NCBI GenBank assembly: GCA_024291935.2 | Contig: CM044316.1 | Location: forward strand, 4,518,501 to 4,582,500 | Reading direction: 5' to 3' | Length of the DNA: 64,000 nt | From: Okapia johnstoni | Lineage: Eukaryota; Chordata; Mammalia; Artiodactyla; Giraffidae | Shown: in pieces, positions 1 through 31,778 of the stretch | Layout of the letters: each line of letters opens with the position of its first letter | Position numbering within the stretch: the first letter of the stretch is position 1 | The notes under the pieces: generated by a model | Told to the model about the DNA's origin: nothing | What the model saw: the letters and a program-made list of their open reading frames with translations, nothing else | Databases searched by the model: none | Position numbers and translations under genes: made by a program

Positions 1-399
1 GATCTCAGTTTCCCCATCTGAATATTTAGTCTGATGGTGGGGACACACTCACTTGCGTGATGCAGGGACAGAGCAGCAGAAAGCTGGTTCTGAGTTCTGC
101 CTCTCCCAAGTCCTCATTTGTGCCTTTGGCTCCTACCCCTATCCCCATGGCCGTGGGTTCCAGTTTTGACGCTACTTCCTGGGGTCAGCACTGAGGACAG
201 TTCCCAGCCTATGGCTGGCATACGCCTGCTGGACGATTCTGTTATTAGCAACTTCAAGGAATCTGTGTGGATTTCATTACTGGTTGACAGATGAGGAAAC
301 TGAATCATGCTTGGCCTAGACCATATCGCATGGATTGAACTCAGATCTGCTGGGCTGGAGAGTGCATCAGTTCATCCCGATTCTGTTTGATTTATATAT

Positions 400-516
400 A
401 CATATATTCTGGCTATGCACAAAGTGGGATCTTAGTTCCCTGACCAAGGATCAAACCCATGACCCTTGCATTGGAAGCTTGGTGTCTTAGCCACTGGACC
501 ACCAGGGAAGTTCCCT
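400..516 (-). repeat. CHR-type tRNA SINE fragment
   Basis: Reverse-complement reading gives the start GGGAACTTCCCTGGTGGTCC and a tRNA-like B-box region, typical of ruminant tRNA-derived SINEs. It is truncated. Confidence 0.7.
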
Positions 517-639
517 GTTTGATTTTTAAATGTCTCAAGTGTTTACGCAGAGCACGTTTGCAAACACTATCTCATTTAATTTTTCTTGTTCAGTCCTTCC
601 AACAAGAAACCTCAGAATCCAGAATCTCATCTCCACCAT

Positions 640-800
640 TTCCTTTCCACCTGCAACCTTGGGCAAGTTACTTAACCTCTGAGCCTCAGTTTTCTTGTTT
701 GTACAATGAGGATAATTGTACAAAATGGTCTCATTGTGTTCTTGTGAGCTGATCCATGAGGGATCCTTAGAACACTACCTATGTGGAATGAGTGTGTAAG
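640..800 (+). repeat. MIR SINE remnant
   Basis: CTTGGGCAAGTTACTTAACC followed by a CTCAGTTT...AATGAGGATAAT block is the conserved MIR core and tail, an old mammalian SINE. Nothing else supports a gene in 1-3480. Confidence 0.75.
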
Positions 801-1109
801 AAAGAGTAGGTATTGGTACTGTCATTATTCACTTGTTTATTTACTGCATGTCTTATCTTTACATTTTAATAATAATAAGACATGCTAGAATACCATTACA
901 GTGCATACTGTTATAATAAATAGTGATATATATATACATAATGGTATAAACAATAAATACACTGTATATGAATTGATTGATAAAAAATATTTTTTCAGTG
1001 CCTACTGTGGGCCAGGCACTATTCATATCCTGCAAGCTTTGAGATCCACATCCCCATTTCATTGGTGGGGTAACTGAGGCTGAGAGAAGGAAATTCACTG
1101 AGGGGAAAA

Positions 1110-1330
1110 GAAGGACTGAGATACAATTCTCTGCATCAGTCCAGGAATCTGGACTGACAGAATGTCAGTTCCTGGAAGAATGTTTTCTGGAAGAAACAGA
1201 ATGTGCAAAGTCTTGGAGTCAAGGGGATCAGGTGCATGAGCTGAACATAGACCAGTGTGGCTGGAAGGTGGGAGGGGAGCCTGGAGAGATGGGAAGGGGC
1301 TTGACCACACAAGACCTGGTGAAGATATCT
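1110..1330 (-). repeat. L2 remnant
   Basis: GTGCAAAGTCTTGGAG...CCAGTGTGGCTGGA is the reverse complement of the conserved L2 3' region. A closely similar stretch recurs at 2190-2310 and more weakly at 6820-6907. Confidence 0.6.
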
Positions 1331-1689
1331 CAGAGGCTCATTGTCCCCAGGGTTCCAGAGAGCTCCCACACCTGGGAATTTGCTCCTGTTTTGCTGCTGT
1401 CTCCCCAGCCAGTCCGGGAGCTGGCTGATTCTGGCTTGGCCCCCATGAGCCCCTTTGGCAATGGTGTCATCCGGATATGCTTCTCGGGGACCCCATTGCT
1501 GCCACCACTGTCAAGCCACCTCAGGACCACTGCAGACGTGGAGCCCAGGGCCTGTGTGGTGTTCAACATCGAGGCTGGAGGGGACTAACAAAGCCACGGC
1601 CTGGCCCCAGGCAGGTCAGGAGGCTTGTGGGGATCAAGGGGGCCTGTCCCAGGAGAAAGAAAGTGCCTTGTCTAGCTGGACCTTTCTTT

Positions 1690-2340
1690 AACTTGTTCAA
1701 CAAGCATTTATTAAGCACCTGCTGTGTGCCAGGACCTCATCTCATACTGGGAATATAGCCATGGGCATATAGGTGTTCACAGGATGATGGTGGAGATAGA
1801 CTCATACTAACTGGAGAGATCAGGGTAATAAGGGAGCCCAGAGGAGGTTTCCAACCCAGCACTCTGGAGGGAGGGGGAGGGGATGAGGAAGGACTGCTAG
1901 GAAGAAGTGGTATCTAAGCTTAGCCTAAAGGATGAAGAGAGGTCAGCCAGGAAGAGTACAAGGGGTGGTGGTCTAGTTGCTAAGTCATAGCCCACTCTTG
2001 CAACTCTATGGACTGTACCCTGCCAGGCTCCTCTGTACGTGGGATTTTCCAGGTAAAAATACTGGAGTGGGTTGCCACTTTCTACTCCAGGGGATCTTCC
2101 CAATCCAGGGATTAAACCCAGGTCTCCTTCATTGCAGGTAGATTCTTTACAGACTGAGCCAGAAGTGTATGCCATTTAGAAGAAACGGAATGTATGGAGT
2201 CTTGGACTCAAGAGGATCAGCTGCATGAGTTGAACATAGACCAGTGTGGCTGGAAAATGGGAGGGGAGCCTGGAGAGGTGGGCAGGGGCTTGACCACACA
2301 GGATCTCATGGGGTATAAGGGGGAGCCATGGGTGGGTTTT
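1690..2340 (-). repeat. L2 remnant split by a SINE
   Basis: It begins with the antisense L2 tail (TTCAACAAGCATTTATTAAG, CACCTGCTGTGTGCCAGG) and resumes after the SINE at 1966-2163 with the GTGTGGCTGGA block. The region 2340-3480 shows no gene and only weak repeat traces. Confidence 0.65.
1966..2163 (-). repeat. Bov-tA SINE
   Basis: Contains the hallmark reverse-oriented Bov-A and tRNA-like halves (GTTGCTAAGTCATAG at one end, TTCTTTACAGACTGAGCCA at the other). Inserted into an L2. Confidence 0.85.
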
Positions 2341-3479
2341 CAAGGGAGTGAGTTGATCAAATTGGCATTTAAAAAAAATTCCCTGTGGCTACTGTAGGGA
2401 GCACTGTCAAGAGCAGAAGTGAAAATAACAGGAGTCCAATTAAGACATCTTGGCAGTTCTAGGCAGTAGATAGTGGTTCCTGGACCAGGGTGGGAGCCAT
2501 TGGCTGGAGAGAAATAGGCAGATTCCGAAGTTATTTATAAAATAGACACACCAAGCTTTGGTGGGCACCAGCAGTGGGTAAGAGAGAGGGGATCTGGTGT
2601 GGACAGCTCCTGGTCTTTGACCCTTCACATGTGACATTCCTTTTCATCCTTGTAACAAAGCCAAGAGATGGAAACACCATCATTATCCCCATTTTCTGGA
2701 ACAGAAACAGGTTTGGGGAGGGAAAATAAGAGCCAGCCAGTGGCAGAACCCACATCCCCCACCACCAGACCAAGTTGTCTCCCACTATCAGCTTTGGAGG
2801 GCGGGGAACTGAGCCAGATGTAATGGACAGAGAGGAGCAATTTGTTTGGCACCACCCAGCAAGACATGATAGTATTGTAGCTGGGGCTCAGTCTGTCTGA
2901 TTCCCTGGTACAAGCATTTTCCATTCTTCCCACTCGGGGACACAACTAGGGTAGAGGATAGACAGTCTTCATGGGAAATATCTTGAAATGTCCTTGTGAG
3001 CTCTCTGAAAAGATCAGAGCTCTTCCTACCCCCAAATCTGTTGCACCAAATGGTCCCAAATACCTCCCTGCCTCAGCCCACACCCACCCTCTCAGACATG
3101 CTCTTGTCCATGTCTACTTCTGTTAACCGTGATAGAAAATATGCTCGCCTTTCCTTTGCCACTTCCCAGAAAATTACCCCTGAGATTAGAATGCCCTGGT
3201 GGGCAGGGCCTCGAGTTTCTAGAACTAGGGAAGGGAGGGGCAGGCCTGAGATTTGAGAACAGGAATTGTGGCTGTGAGGAGGGGCCCAGGGAGTCAAGGG
3301 GCAAATGAGATCTTGCCATTTCCGCTAAGGGTCTGGGCGTCAGTGTGGTTATAAAAGAGTGCCCCTCTCTACCCACCCCAACCAGAGGCAGCTTCTTGTG
3401 TGCGCACCTCAGGCATTGGAGCACCCTTCCATAGTCCTTCCCCATTTCTCTTTACTTCCCCGATTCCTGCCCAGCATGT

Positions 3480-4238
3480 ATGAGGCTTTTAAGATCCCAA
3501 AGAGACCTGATCTGGGGCTGAACTGCTAAGTCTACCTTCTTGAGTCGAGAGACCGCCATCTGTGCCTACCTCTGAAGAATAGAGCCCTTGATTCTGCTTC
3601 CAGACACCTCTTTGCTACAGTCACAGGGGAAGGCTGAAGACCCACTACTGCTTTCAGCATTTCCTGGGCCATCGACGCCCCGGTCTGGAGGTCTTCCTGA
3701 ACCCCTGTCTGTCTTCCTGCCCTACCTTCAGAACGGACAGGTCGCGGACAGCTCCTCTCTGTCTCTGCCACTCGGAGCTCCTGAATCTACTACACTTTCA
3801 GCATCAGGAGTAGGATCAGTGCTTCGGTGCTGGGGGTTTCCAGAGACCCTGTTTCCCTGCTCTCTGGCAGAAAACGGGGGGACAATTTCTGTTTTCACCC
3901 CAAGTCCATGTCTTGAACCTCTTTCGTTCAGCTCTAGAGGGGACGGCAGATCATTCTTGGCGCAGGGGTCCTCCCCAGCCCCTTTCTCCAACCCCCACCC
4001 TCAAGTTCTTTTTGCTCTGCTATCTATCCTTTAGCACCACCTCAGTGAGGACAGCTCCTCAGGATCAGCCCCACCTTGAGCCCCTGTTGCTACCTTTTCC
4101 TGCCTCAGCACCTTCAGCGCGGACAGCTCCTCGCTGTCGTCTCCACTCCCGGCTCTGGCCGGACTTCGGCTCAGACGCTCTTCCCTCCCGGGGACCGCTC
4201 TCGCGCCCTGCTCTCCGCTTGGTCCCCAGTTCTGGTGC
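3480..4238 (+). promoter_or_regulatory. PDE4C: Upstream/5'UTR region of PDE4C long form
   Basis: GC content and CpG density rise towards the ATG at 4239, and the CpG-rich stretch continues to about 4640, consistent with a promoter and first exon. The segment contains repeated GGACAGCTCC blocks (3747, 4049 and 4120 regions), two of them inside a longer similar stretch of about 40 bp. These lie near TTCAG/CAGCACC half-motifs that resemble split REST/NRSF elements. I see no convincing TATA box. The exact transcription start cannot be read from sequence. Confidence 0.5.
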
Positions 4239-20775
<16,537 letters not shown>

Positions 20776-21912
20776 GACCCTGGGGCCAGCCCAGACCCTG
20801 GGGACCCACACCTGGATTACCAGAGGACTGTGGGCAAGCCCTGCATGGACCATGAGGGCAGTGTAATAGCCGAGCCTTTGGGCACCTAATGGCCCCTGGT
20901 GGGTGGGTGGACTTTCCAGGAAGAGGTCCTAGGTGGCCCCTGCTTTGCCTCCCCAGGGAGACAACTGGGCTTTTTGCTATAGGCAAGTCTCAGGGTTGAA
21001 TCAGAGGCACCTGGCTGGGGTCCACTCTGATCCTGGGATCGGCTGGGAGAGCTCTCCAAGGAGCTGGGCTGGTAGGGGGCAGCCTCTTCCAGGGCCCTTG
21101 AGTTCTCTCTCCTGGACTTCCACCCCTGGTGTAGAAAGGGAGTGTCTGCCAGGCACCTTTGTCCATCTTGCCCAGTGGTCACTCTTGAGCCACTCCACTT
21201 TATTCTTTCATGCTTTATCAGGTAGTTACTGGGCATGTACTGTGTGCCAGGCCTGTGCCTGTTATGTACCTCTGGGGTACCTCTGCACAAAGAGATGGGG
21301 AATCAGTCTTGAGGAGATGACCCCTCCCTTAGACACCTCCCCTAAGTCTACTAGGCAGCTCACTGAAAGAGAACAAAAGTTTAAATGGGGGAGTTCTCAG
21401 CACCAAACTTCATCTGGACCCGATTCTGGCTCTGGAGTTCTGGTGGTGATGGCGGGTGATGGTAGGGGCCAAGAAAGAGAGGATTCTGTGTCAGGAACTG
21501 TCTCTGAACATTGATTTAGCCTTCACTGTTTGTGCACTGGCTGTTGCTTTAAGTTGCTGTGGTTTCTTCTTCAGGTCTAAGGATCCTGGTTCTCCCTGGC
21601 CCCAGGGCCTCCTGCTGGCTCCCTCATATTCTCTCCCTTTTCTAGAACAGTAACAAAAGCACAGAATTCTCCTTCAAGGAAGGTCCTCTCCATCTTCTGA
21701 TTCTGAGGCTGTCTAGACTCTCCCTAGGGAAAATGAGGCCTCTGACACTTTCTTGTGAGTTATCACCCCTTCTGGGCCTCAGTTTCCCCTCTATGGCCTG
21801 ATCCTGGTACTTGGGTAAATTTTGGTTGGAGGGTGATGTGTGTGACCTCCCTGAAATATTTTAGGAGTATGGGGCATTTGCTTGGATTAAAATAAATTTT
21901 ATCACACAGAAT
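20776..21912 (+). other. PDE4C: PDE4C 3' untranslated region and polyadenylation signal
   Basis: Non-coding sequence follows the TGA at 20773-20775. The first good signal pair is ATTAAA (21886-21891) overlapping AATAAA (21891-21896), so the transcript probably ends near 21912. Part of 21185-21260 resembles old L2/MIR-type sequence. Confidence 0.7.
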
Positions 21913-22009
21913 TAGTACCGTGCCCGTTTCACGAATGGGGAAACAGGAGCTGAGAGTCTGTCCTGTGATCTCAGGGCTCAAGGCCATGCTGCTGGACTCC
22001 AGACGTTAG

Positions 22010-22035
22010 CCAGCGGCGCCCCCTGGTGGCAGGAG
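22010..22035 (-). promoter_or_regulatory. Candidate CTCF site between PDE4C and RAB3A
   Basis: GCGCCCCCTGGTGG at 22016-22029 is the reverse complement of the classic CTCF core CCACCAGGGGGCGC. It lies about 100 bp beyond the predicted PDE4C transcript end, in a short CpG-rich patch (21990-22140), where an insulator between two independently regulated genes would be plausible. Binding is not shown by sequence alone. Confidence 0.6.
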
Positions 22036-22344
22036 GCGCAGAGGGGAGACGGGGAGAATTCGGGGGTCCTCGCCTTGTGGGAAGTCTCTCCGCGCCCGGC
22101 TAGGTGGAGTTCATCCTGAGGGTTGCGGGCCTGGCGCAGAGCAGGTGAGGTGGCTCTGTGCTCAAGTCTCAGATTCAATTTTCATTTCCGGAGTCCTCAG
22201 TACCCCCCATTTCCCCACCCCGCTACCCTCCCTCCCTGCGTGTCTGAAGATTTATACATGTCAGAAGTCATTACAGAGCAGCCTCTGGCTTCAAGAACAG
22301 CTGGCTTCATTCCTAAATAATTTCATTAATAATTCCATTCCATT

Positions 22345-22543
22345 GATAATTCATCGTCTCGTATCCGACTCTTTGTGACCCTGTGGACTAGCCCGCCAGG
22401 CTCCTCTGTCCATGGGATTTTCCAGGCAAGAATACTGGAGAGGGTTGCCATGCCCTTCTCCAGGGGATCTTCTCAACCCAGGGATTGAACCGCTTCTGTT
22501 ATGTCTCCTGCATTGGCAGGAGGGTTCTTTACCATTAGTGTCC
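22345..22543 (-). repeat. Bov-tA SINE
   Basis: Reverse-oriented copy ending near GGAGGGTTCTTTACCATTAG. It lies in the PDE4C-RAB3A intergenic region. Confidence 0.82.
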
Positions 22544-22834
22544 TCTGTCTTCTTTCCATTTCACAGAAGTAGGAACTGAAGCTCACAGAAAGAGGGAGGA
22601 AGTCACTCGCATGTTCCAGGTCCCCCATTTTCTCCTGTTTAGGGTCTTTCCTGAGGGACACACTCTTTGCCTTTGTGGCCCACCCTAGACCCAAAGGGAA
22701 AGGAGAAGTTCTTTAGGGCCCCTGGGAACTTTCAGGCCTTGGTTCTAGGACCTGTTTGCCCTCTGTTTAGGGAGAAAATATTGCCTGGCCCCCCTTACAG
22801 AGCTGAAGAGGGGCTGTCCCTTGAGCTTATTTAG

Positions 22835-23380
22835 TGAGTTCCAGCCTCAAGGCCTTTGCACTTGCTGTTCCCTCTGTCCAGAGCACTGTCCCCTCCTCTT
22901 TTCCCAGTTAGCCAGCTCCTTTTCCTCCTTCAGATTCCTGCTCAAATGTCACTTCCTCGGAGAGGCCTTCCCTAACCTCAGTGGCCAAGGTCACCCTCCC
23001 TTCAATCATTCATTGATTCATTGATTCATTCATATCATAACATCACAGGGCGCCTACTGTGTTCTACAGGTGTAGGTGCTAAGGACACCAATCCCTGACT
23101 CTCAGAGCTCACAGTTGGCTATTGAATAAATGAGTTAGCATGACATTTCTGATGGGGATGTGTCAGGAAGGAGAAATACATGACATGATAGGAAGTGACA
23201 GGGTGAAATCAGAGCTTCCAGAGGGAGGTGGGTGTTGATTGGAGACCTGAAGATGATGAGAGAGCCAGGCACAGGGAGAGCTAGGGAAACAGCTCAGGCA
23301 GAGGAAACAGCAGGTGCAAAGGCCCTGAGGCAAGATCGCATCTGGAACCTAAAAGATGGAGTGACTCACCAGAGGAGAAA
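22835..23380. repeat. L2 remnants, two orientations
   Basis: 22845-23000 is forward L2 (CAAGGCCTTTGCACTTGCTG through AGAGGCCTTCCCTAACCTCA). 23010-23370 is antisense L2 beginning with TCATTCATTGATTCATTG and ending with the GCAAAGGCCCTGAGGCAAGA block. Confidence 0.65.
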
Positions 23381-23934
23381 GATGAGTTAGTGGGGAGGTA
23401 GTGGGGTGGAATCTGAGAGGGTTTGGAGCCCTTCTCCCCAACCCCCACCCCGGGCTATGTCTCCCTGGCCACATAGGACACCTTCCCTGAAGTCTGTAGC
23501 TCCCACCTCCAATTCAACTATCCCTAACTCCAGATCCTTTTGCTGATGTCTTAACAATAAAGTCCTTCCATTATTTTTACTTTGAAATACCAAATACCTT
23601 TGGGCAGAAAGGTTGTGAGCACATTGTTGTGAGCTTTTACCTTTTGGGGAAAAAAATAAGTGGGTATTGCCGACTGCCACCCAAACATGCATCTGGGAGG
23701 CCAGGGAGCCTAGAAAACTCGCATGCCCTCACCTCCACCAGGGCAACGCCTGGAGCCCACCAATCCCCACCCCAAAGAGGGAACTCGACTGCTGGTCTTC
23801 CAGTGGGGAGAGTTGGAGGTGGATTTATATTTATATTTAAAAATTTTTCCCAATTCGCCGCAGTGGTTTTGTGATACTTTTATAGTCCGAGTGAGGAGGA
23901 GGGACAAAAATGTTATCCTTTGGAAAAAATAGAT

Positions 23935-24210
23935 TTCTCAACTGCAGGGAGAGCAGGAGGGACTTCTCCGCACTTCCGGGGCGCTGGGGGCGGCGGGGGG
24001 GCGGCCTCCAGGCGTTAAGTTATTCTGGTCTCTAGGCGCCTCTGCAGCTGGTGAGCTTTTTATAAACAGAACCAGCCCCGCCCCTCGTCTCCAGAGGAAG
24101 AATCAGGGAGATCAGAATTTTCCTGGGGCCACGCGCCACCTGCCGGGTGTGGAGACCGGAGTTGGGGCGGAGGGTAGCGACCTGGAATGGAGGCCGAGGT
24201 CTCGTTCTTC
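23935..24210. promoter_or_regulatory. Orphan CpG-rich patch with TATA-like and ETS-like motifs
   Basis: In the PDE4C-RAB3A intergenic interval, this patch contains CACTTCCGG (ETS-like), a GGGGGCGGCGGGG run and a TATAAA (about 24060) followed by GC boxes (AGCCCCGCCCC). It could be a distal RAB3A element or the start of a non-coding RNA. No exon could be defined. Confidence 0.3.
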
Positions 24211-24692
24211 CGCGCCACCCCCCCCCCTCCCCATTCTGACTTTTTCACATCAAGATAGTTGGGGGATGACGGGTCATCTTGGACCCCCAAGTCTCCATCT
24301 CTGAGTCTCGTTTTGCCAGGATGGTGGAGGGAGGACTCTTCATCCCCGTCTTTTAGCTCAGGAGTCCGGCAGGAGTACAGTATCTCCCACCCCACCCCAC
24401 TCCTTTATTTCAGGGTCTTTGGACCTCGCTGTTGCCCACGTTTTTTTGTTTTTTTTTAACCGCAGACTTCGCGAGATTAGGGGACAGGCTGTTTTCCTGC
24501 CCTACTTCCGCCATTTGAATTTTTCCCTGGAAAATGGGGCTCAGGAAGGAGAGGGGTTCCCTGAGCGTCCGTCAGCCCCCTCTTTTCCGGAAATTGGTGT
24601 CGGAGGGTGGCTCTTTTGAGCCTGATTTCTCCTTTCTTTATCTCAGAAACAGGGTGGAGCATCGACTAGCCCGACCCCCTTCAGGGGTCTTG

Positions 24693-24895
24693 AGTGTGTT
24701 AGTCGCTCAATCGTGTCCAGTTCTTTGCGACCCCATGGACTATAGCCCACTAGGCTCCTCTGTCCATGGAATTCTCCAGGCAAGAATACTGGAATAGGTA
24801 GCCATTCTCTTCGCCAGAGGATCTTCCCAACCCAGGGATCGAACCCAGGTCTCCCGCATTGCAGTCAGATTCTTCACCGTCTGAGCCACCAGGGT
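24693..24895 (-). repeat. Bov-tA SINE
   Basis: Reverse-oriented copy from GTTAGTCGCTCAATCGTG to CACCGTCTGAGCCACCAGGG, about 300 bp upstream of the RAB3A promoter block. Confidence 0.88.
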
Positions 24896-25199
24896 ACAAA
24901 TCAGAAATGAGACGGGGTCTATCTTGATGCCTATTTCCGCTATTCTTTTATACTTACTTTGAACCCCCTAAATAGGAGATATGGAGCATTTTCTCGAACC
25001 TCGCTTCCTCTTTTCTGAAGTTGGGAATAGGGGGAGTTTAATAAGCGGTCACAGCGCCTTGGACTGAACGGGAACCTCCTGAGTCTAAGACCAGGGGTGC
25101 GTGGGGGCGGGGAAGGGGAACGCCCCCAAAAGACTCAGGCTCAGTTGAGGCCTCAACCTCTGGGCCCTTCAATCGCCCGGAAACCACCATTGGAGAGGA

Positions 25200-25654
25200 G
25201 GAGGGGGGTGTCAATCTTTGATTGGTTACTTACCCCGTCGCTCGAGCATTTAAGCCAGTGAGAAGGCGCTGCGAAGCCCCGCCTGAAGAGAGGCGGAGCC
25301 AGAAAACGATTCCTCCCCTCCTGCACCGCTTCTGCTAGCTACTGGATGCGCTCCCTGGGCCCCGCCCCGTTCTCGCGTCAATCTGCGTAAGAGCCCCGCC
25401 CCTCCCGGCTCTGCCTGCGACAATAGACCTCATCTCCATCCGTGGCTCCGCCCTAGAATGGCATCACGGCCGTATCTGCATGTGAGGCCCCGCCCCGCCC
25501 TTTGCAGGACGTCACCGAGGACTGCAGGGGCCTCAGCCGCTGCCGCCGCCTCCACTGCAGCGCATCCCCACATCAGCACACCGGGGGCCCCGTCACCGCC
25601 ACTGCCAAAAAAGTCGCCGCCGCTAGGGTCGCCACAGCATCAGTGAAGAACAAG
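25200..25654 (+). promoter_or_regulatory. RAB3A: RAB3A promoter and non-coding first exon
   Basis: A CpG island holds an inverted CCAAT box (TGATTGGTT, about 25220), several CCCCGCCCC GC boxes and a CRE-like GGACGTCACC (about 25507). It is followed by a GCCGCCGCC-rich leader that ends in a consensus donor CAAG|GTGAGC at 25654/25655. This fits a TATA-less neuronal housekeeping-type promoter whose first exon is entirely 5'UTR, because the start codon lies at the first base of the next exon. The transcription start within the block is not determined. Confidence 0.75.
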
Positions 25655-25914
25655 GTGAGCTCCCAGGCCTCCAGGTGCGCTTCCGCGCCGAGCACCTATA
25701 TAACCTTCATTTGACTGATGGTCTGGTTGGGATAGGGGACGAAGTTGGCCAGCCTTAAATGAGGCGAAAGGATGCGGCAGTCGCGAGCCTGGGGAGGGGG
25801 AGGGCCTCGGCTCCCTCTACCTGCCCTGTCCTCACCCCCACCCCCATCCCTCCACCCCGGGCTCTGCGGTGGAGGGGGAGGGGAGATGAGGCGAGTGCCT
25901 TGCGGGAAGCTGTG

Positions 25915-26420
25915 CGCGCGGGAGGCTCAGTGCGTGCGCGTGCGCGTGGAGTGCACACGCGTGTGCGCGCCCGCCTGTGCAAGAGGGTCTGCATGTACCC
26001 TTGCTTGTTTACCAGAGTATGCTCGTGCATACCTTGGGGATCCCGACCCAAGATTGTGAGTGTTACAGGCATGTGGAGGCAGACGCGTGGACTGCGCGTG
26101 TGCGTGCACAACAGTGTGTCTATGTGCACAGAGATGTGTGCCCGTGTGGGTGACGTGTACTGGGCTGCATGGGTGGAGGACGCATTGCGCACGGGTGGGT
26201 TTGCACATTTGTATATACATGTTGGCGTGCAGACAGGTGTCTGCCTCTTTCCTGTGCACCGAGCGTGTCCCAGTGTGTGCCCTGCTGTGTGCACGTGAGC
26301 GTGTGCACGCCCCGTGCCTATCACGTGATATAGCTGTCACAGCTCGAGCTCTCCCAAAAGGACAGCAGACACGCGTCCCCCCGGTACCGTACACGCGTGT
26401 GCACGTGCACCCGCGAGTCT
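25915..26420. repeat. Degenerate alternating purine-pyrimidine (TG/CG/CA) tract
   Basis: About 500 bp of RAB3A intron 1 are dominated by GTGCGCGTG, ACACGCGTGTGCGCG and similar alternating runs, mixed with less regular sequence. This composition favours left-handed Z-DNA and makes long spurious reading frames on both strands. It is not a simple clean microsatellite. Confidence 0.75.
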
Positions 26421-26763
26421 CAGTTCTGAGGAACATGAATGATTGATGGGGGGCGGGGCCGGCCGCAGTTAGTCACCTCTCCTGGCGCAGCTGTAGGGCT
26501 TAGGTTACAAACGGGCCCGGGGCGCAGGCCTGCTGGAGGGGGCTGCAAGGTGTTTCCATCCCTTTTGCTCTGAGGTCCTGCCCCGGAACCTCGGGCCTTT
26601 CAAGGTCACGGCCCGCCCTCTGCGGTGGGGCGCACTGTTAGTACCGGGGCTCCTGATGGGATAAGAGTAATCTCCATCCCTCGCTGGGAGCTCTCTAGCC
26701 TGAGCCTGGGCGTTTGGGGACGGAGGGGGATCCCTCACCTTCGCCTACGCCCCGCACCCCCAG

Positions 26764-30679
<3,916 letters not shown>

Positions 30680-31335
30680 GAGCTGCCCTGCCCCGCCCCA
30701 TCCTGGCCCCGCCCCAGCCCGCCCCCTGGGCCTGAGCCAGGGCCCCTACTGGCCATGGGCGTGAGTCTCCTGCCCCGATTTAGCCCATCACCCTATTTAT
30801 TATCGTAGCTATTTATTTATTTATTGGAGATGTCCCCCAGGGGCTCGGGCACCCCCTTCCTCTGCGCCCCACCCTGTACATACAGCCCTGTTCTCGCTCT
30901 GCAGTGGCGTGTCGTGGCCCCGTGAACTCACCGCTCACTCTTCCCTCCAGACCCCACCTTTTTATAAATTCACCCCCATCAACAGTTATCAGTTTTGAAG
31001 AGGGGGCCAGATGACCCCAGGGCAGGCTGGTCGGGTGATGGGAGGTAGCCAGCCTCCTGTCTGTGGCATGGTGGGTCCAGGCGGCTGCAGGCATCTCAAC
31101 GTGGACCACTGGGTGGGTCAGAGCCAGGAAATAGCCCACCTGGCTCTTCGCCCCCAAGTCTGTACCTTTTATGGGGGCAGGGTGGGGGGGCTGCTGCAGA
31201 TATGCACCACGCTGGGATACCACTCCCCACCAGACCTGTTTTGACGTCACGAGTGTCAAACATGCCCCCCAGCCCCCCAGGAGATGTCATGACAACACTA
31301 CACACACCCAATAAAGTGAATGGATGACACAATGT
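30680..31335 (+). other. RAB3A: RAB3A 3' untranslated region and polyadenylation signal
   Basis: The 3'UTR follows TGA 30677-30679 and has AATAAA at 31310-31315. It contains an AU-rich ATTTATTTATTTATT patch (about 30811-30825) and a TGACGTCA palindrome at 31242-31249. The transcript end should lie near 31335, very close to the end of convergent MPV17L2. Confidence 0.8.
30780..30858 (+). repeat. 3'UTR copy of the RAB3A direct repeat
   Basis: Partner of 30187-30261. This copy lies in the mature mRNA and holds one more TTTA unit in its AU-rich core. Confidence 0.9.
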
Positions 31336-31384
31336 CCCTATGAGCGCCGGCCTGATAATGCTGGCTCTGTCCATCCACAAGATT

Positions 31385-31778
31385 TTCAATTACAAAGAGA
31401 ATTTAATGGTACTTCCACAGTCCGTGACTAGAGGATGAGACTGGAGGCTCCAAATTCCAGGGCCCTGCTCCAAGAGGATGGGTGATATCCCCCACCTTGG
31501 TCCCAGCGCCCAGCCTACAGTAGTGTTGAGGGCTTGGTGCTAGCTGGCTGGCTGAGACCCACAGCTGAGGATGGCCCATCACCAGTCACTTGAAGCTGTC
31601 CCAGAAAGGTTGAAGTACAACTGTCCATCTTCATGGTTGTGTTCCAGAGGGAGAAACTGAGGCCTGGCAGTGGGCTTGGCAGGGGCAGCCCAAGCAGATG
31701 CCCAGGAATCAGGGTGTGGCTAGGACTTGGCCTAGGAGTCGGTTCCCCTTCCTGCCCAGGTGGCAGGTCAGCTGAGGC
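31385..31778 (-). other. MPV17L2: MPV17L2 3' untranslated region
   Basis: Non-coding sequence follows the TGA (31779-31781, minus strand). The best signal on this strand is ATTAAA at 31402-31407, which puts the transcript end near 31385, roughly 50 bp from the predicted RAB3A end on the other strand. Confidence 0.6.

Noticed and set aside
3588..4034. 148-codon frame upstream of PDE4C
   Set aside because: Ser/Pro/Leu-rich, no domain, not in a frame that joins the PDE4C start. More likely 5' flank or untranslated sequence.
25759..26298. Long open frames on both strands in RAB3A intron 1
   Set aside because: They arise from alternating GT/CG/CA sequence, which rarely makes stops. No domain is recognisable, and the segment is intronic.
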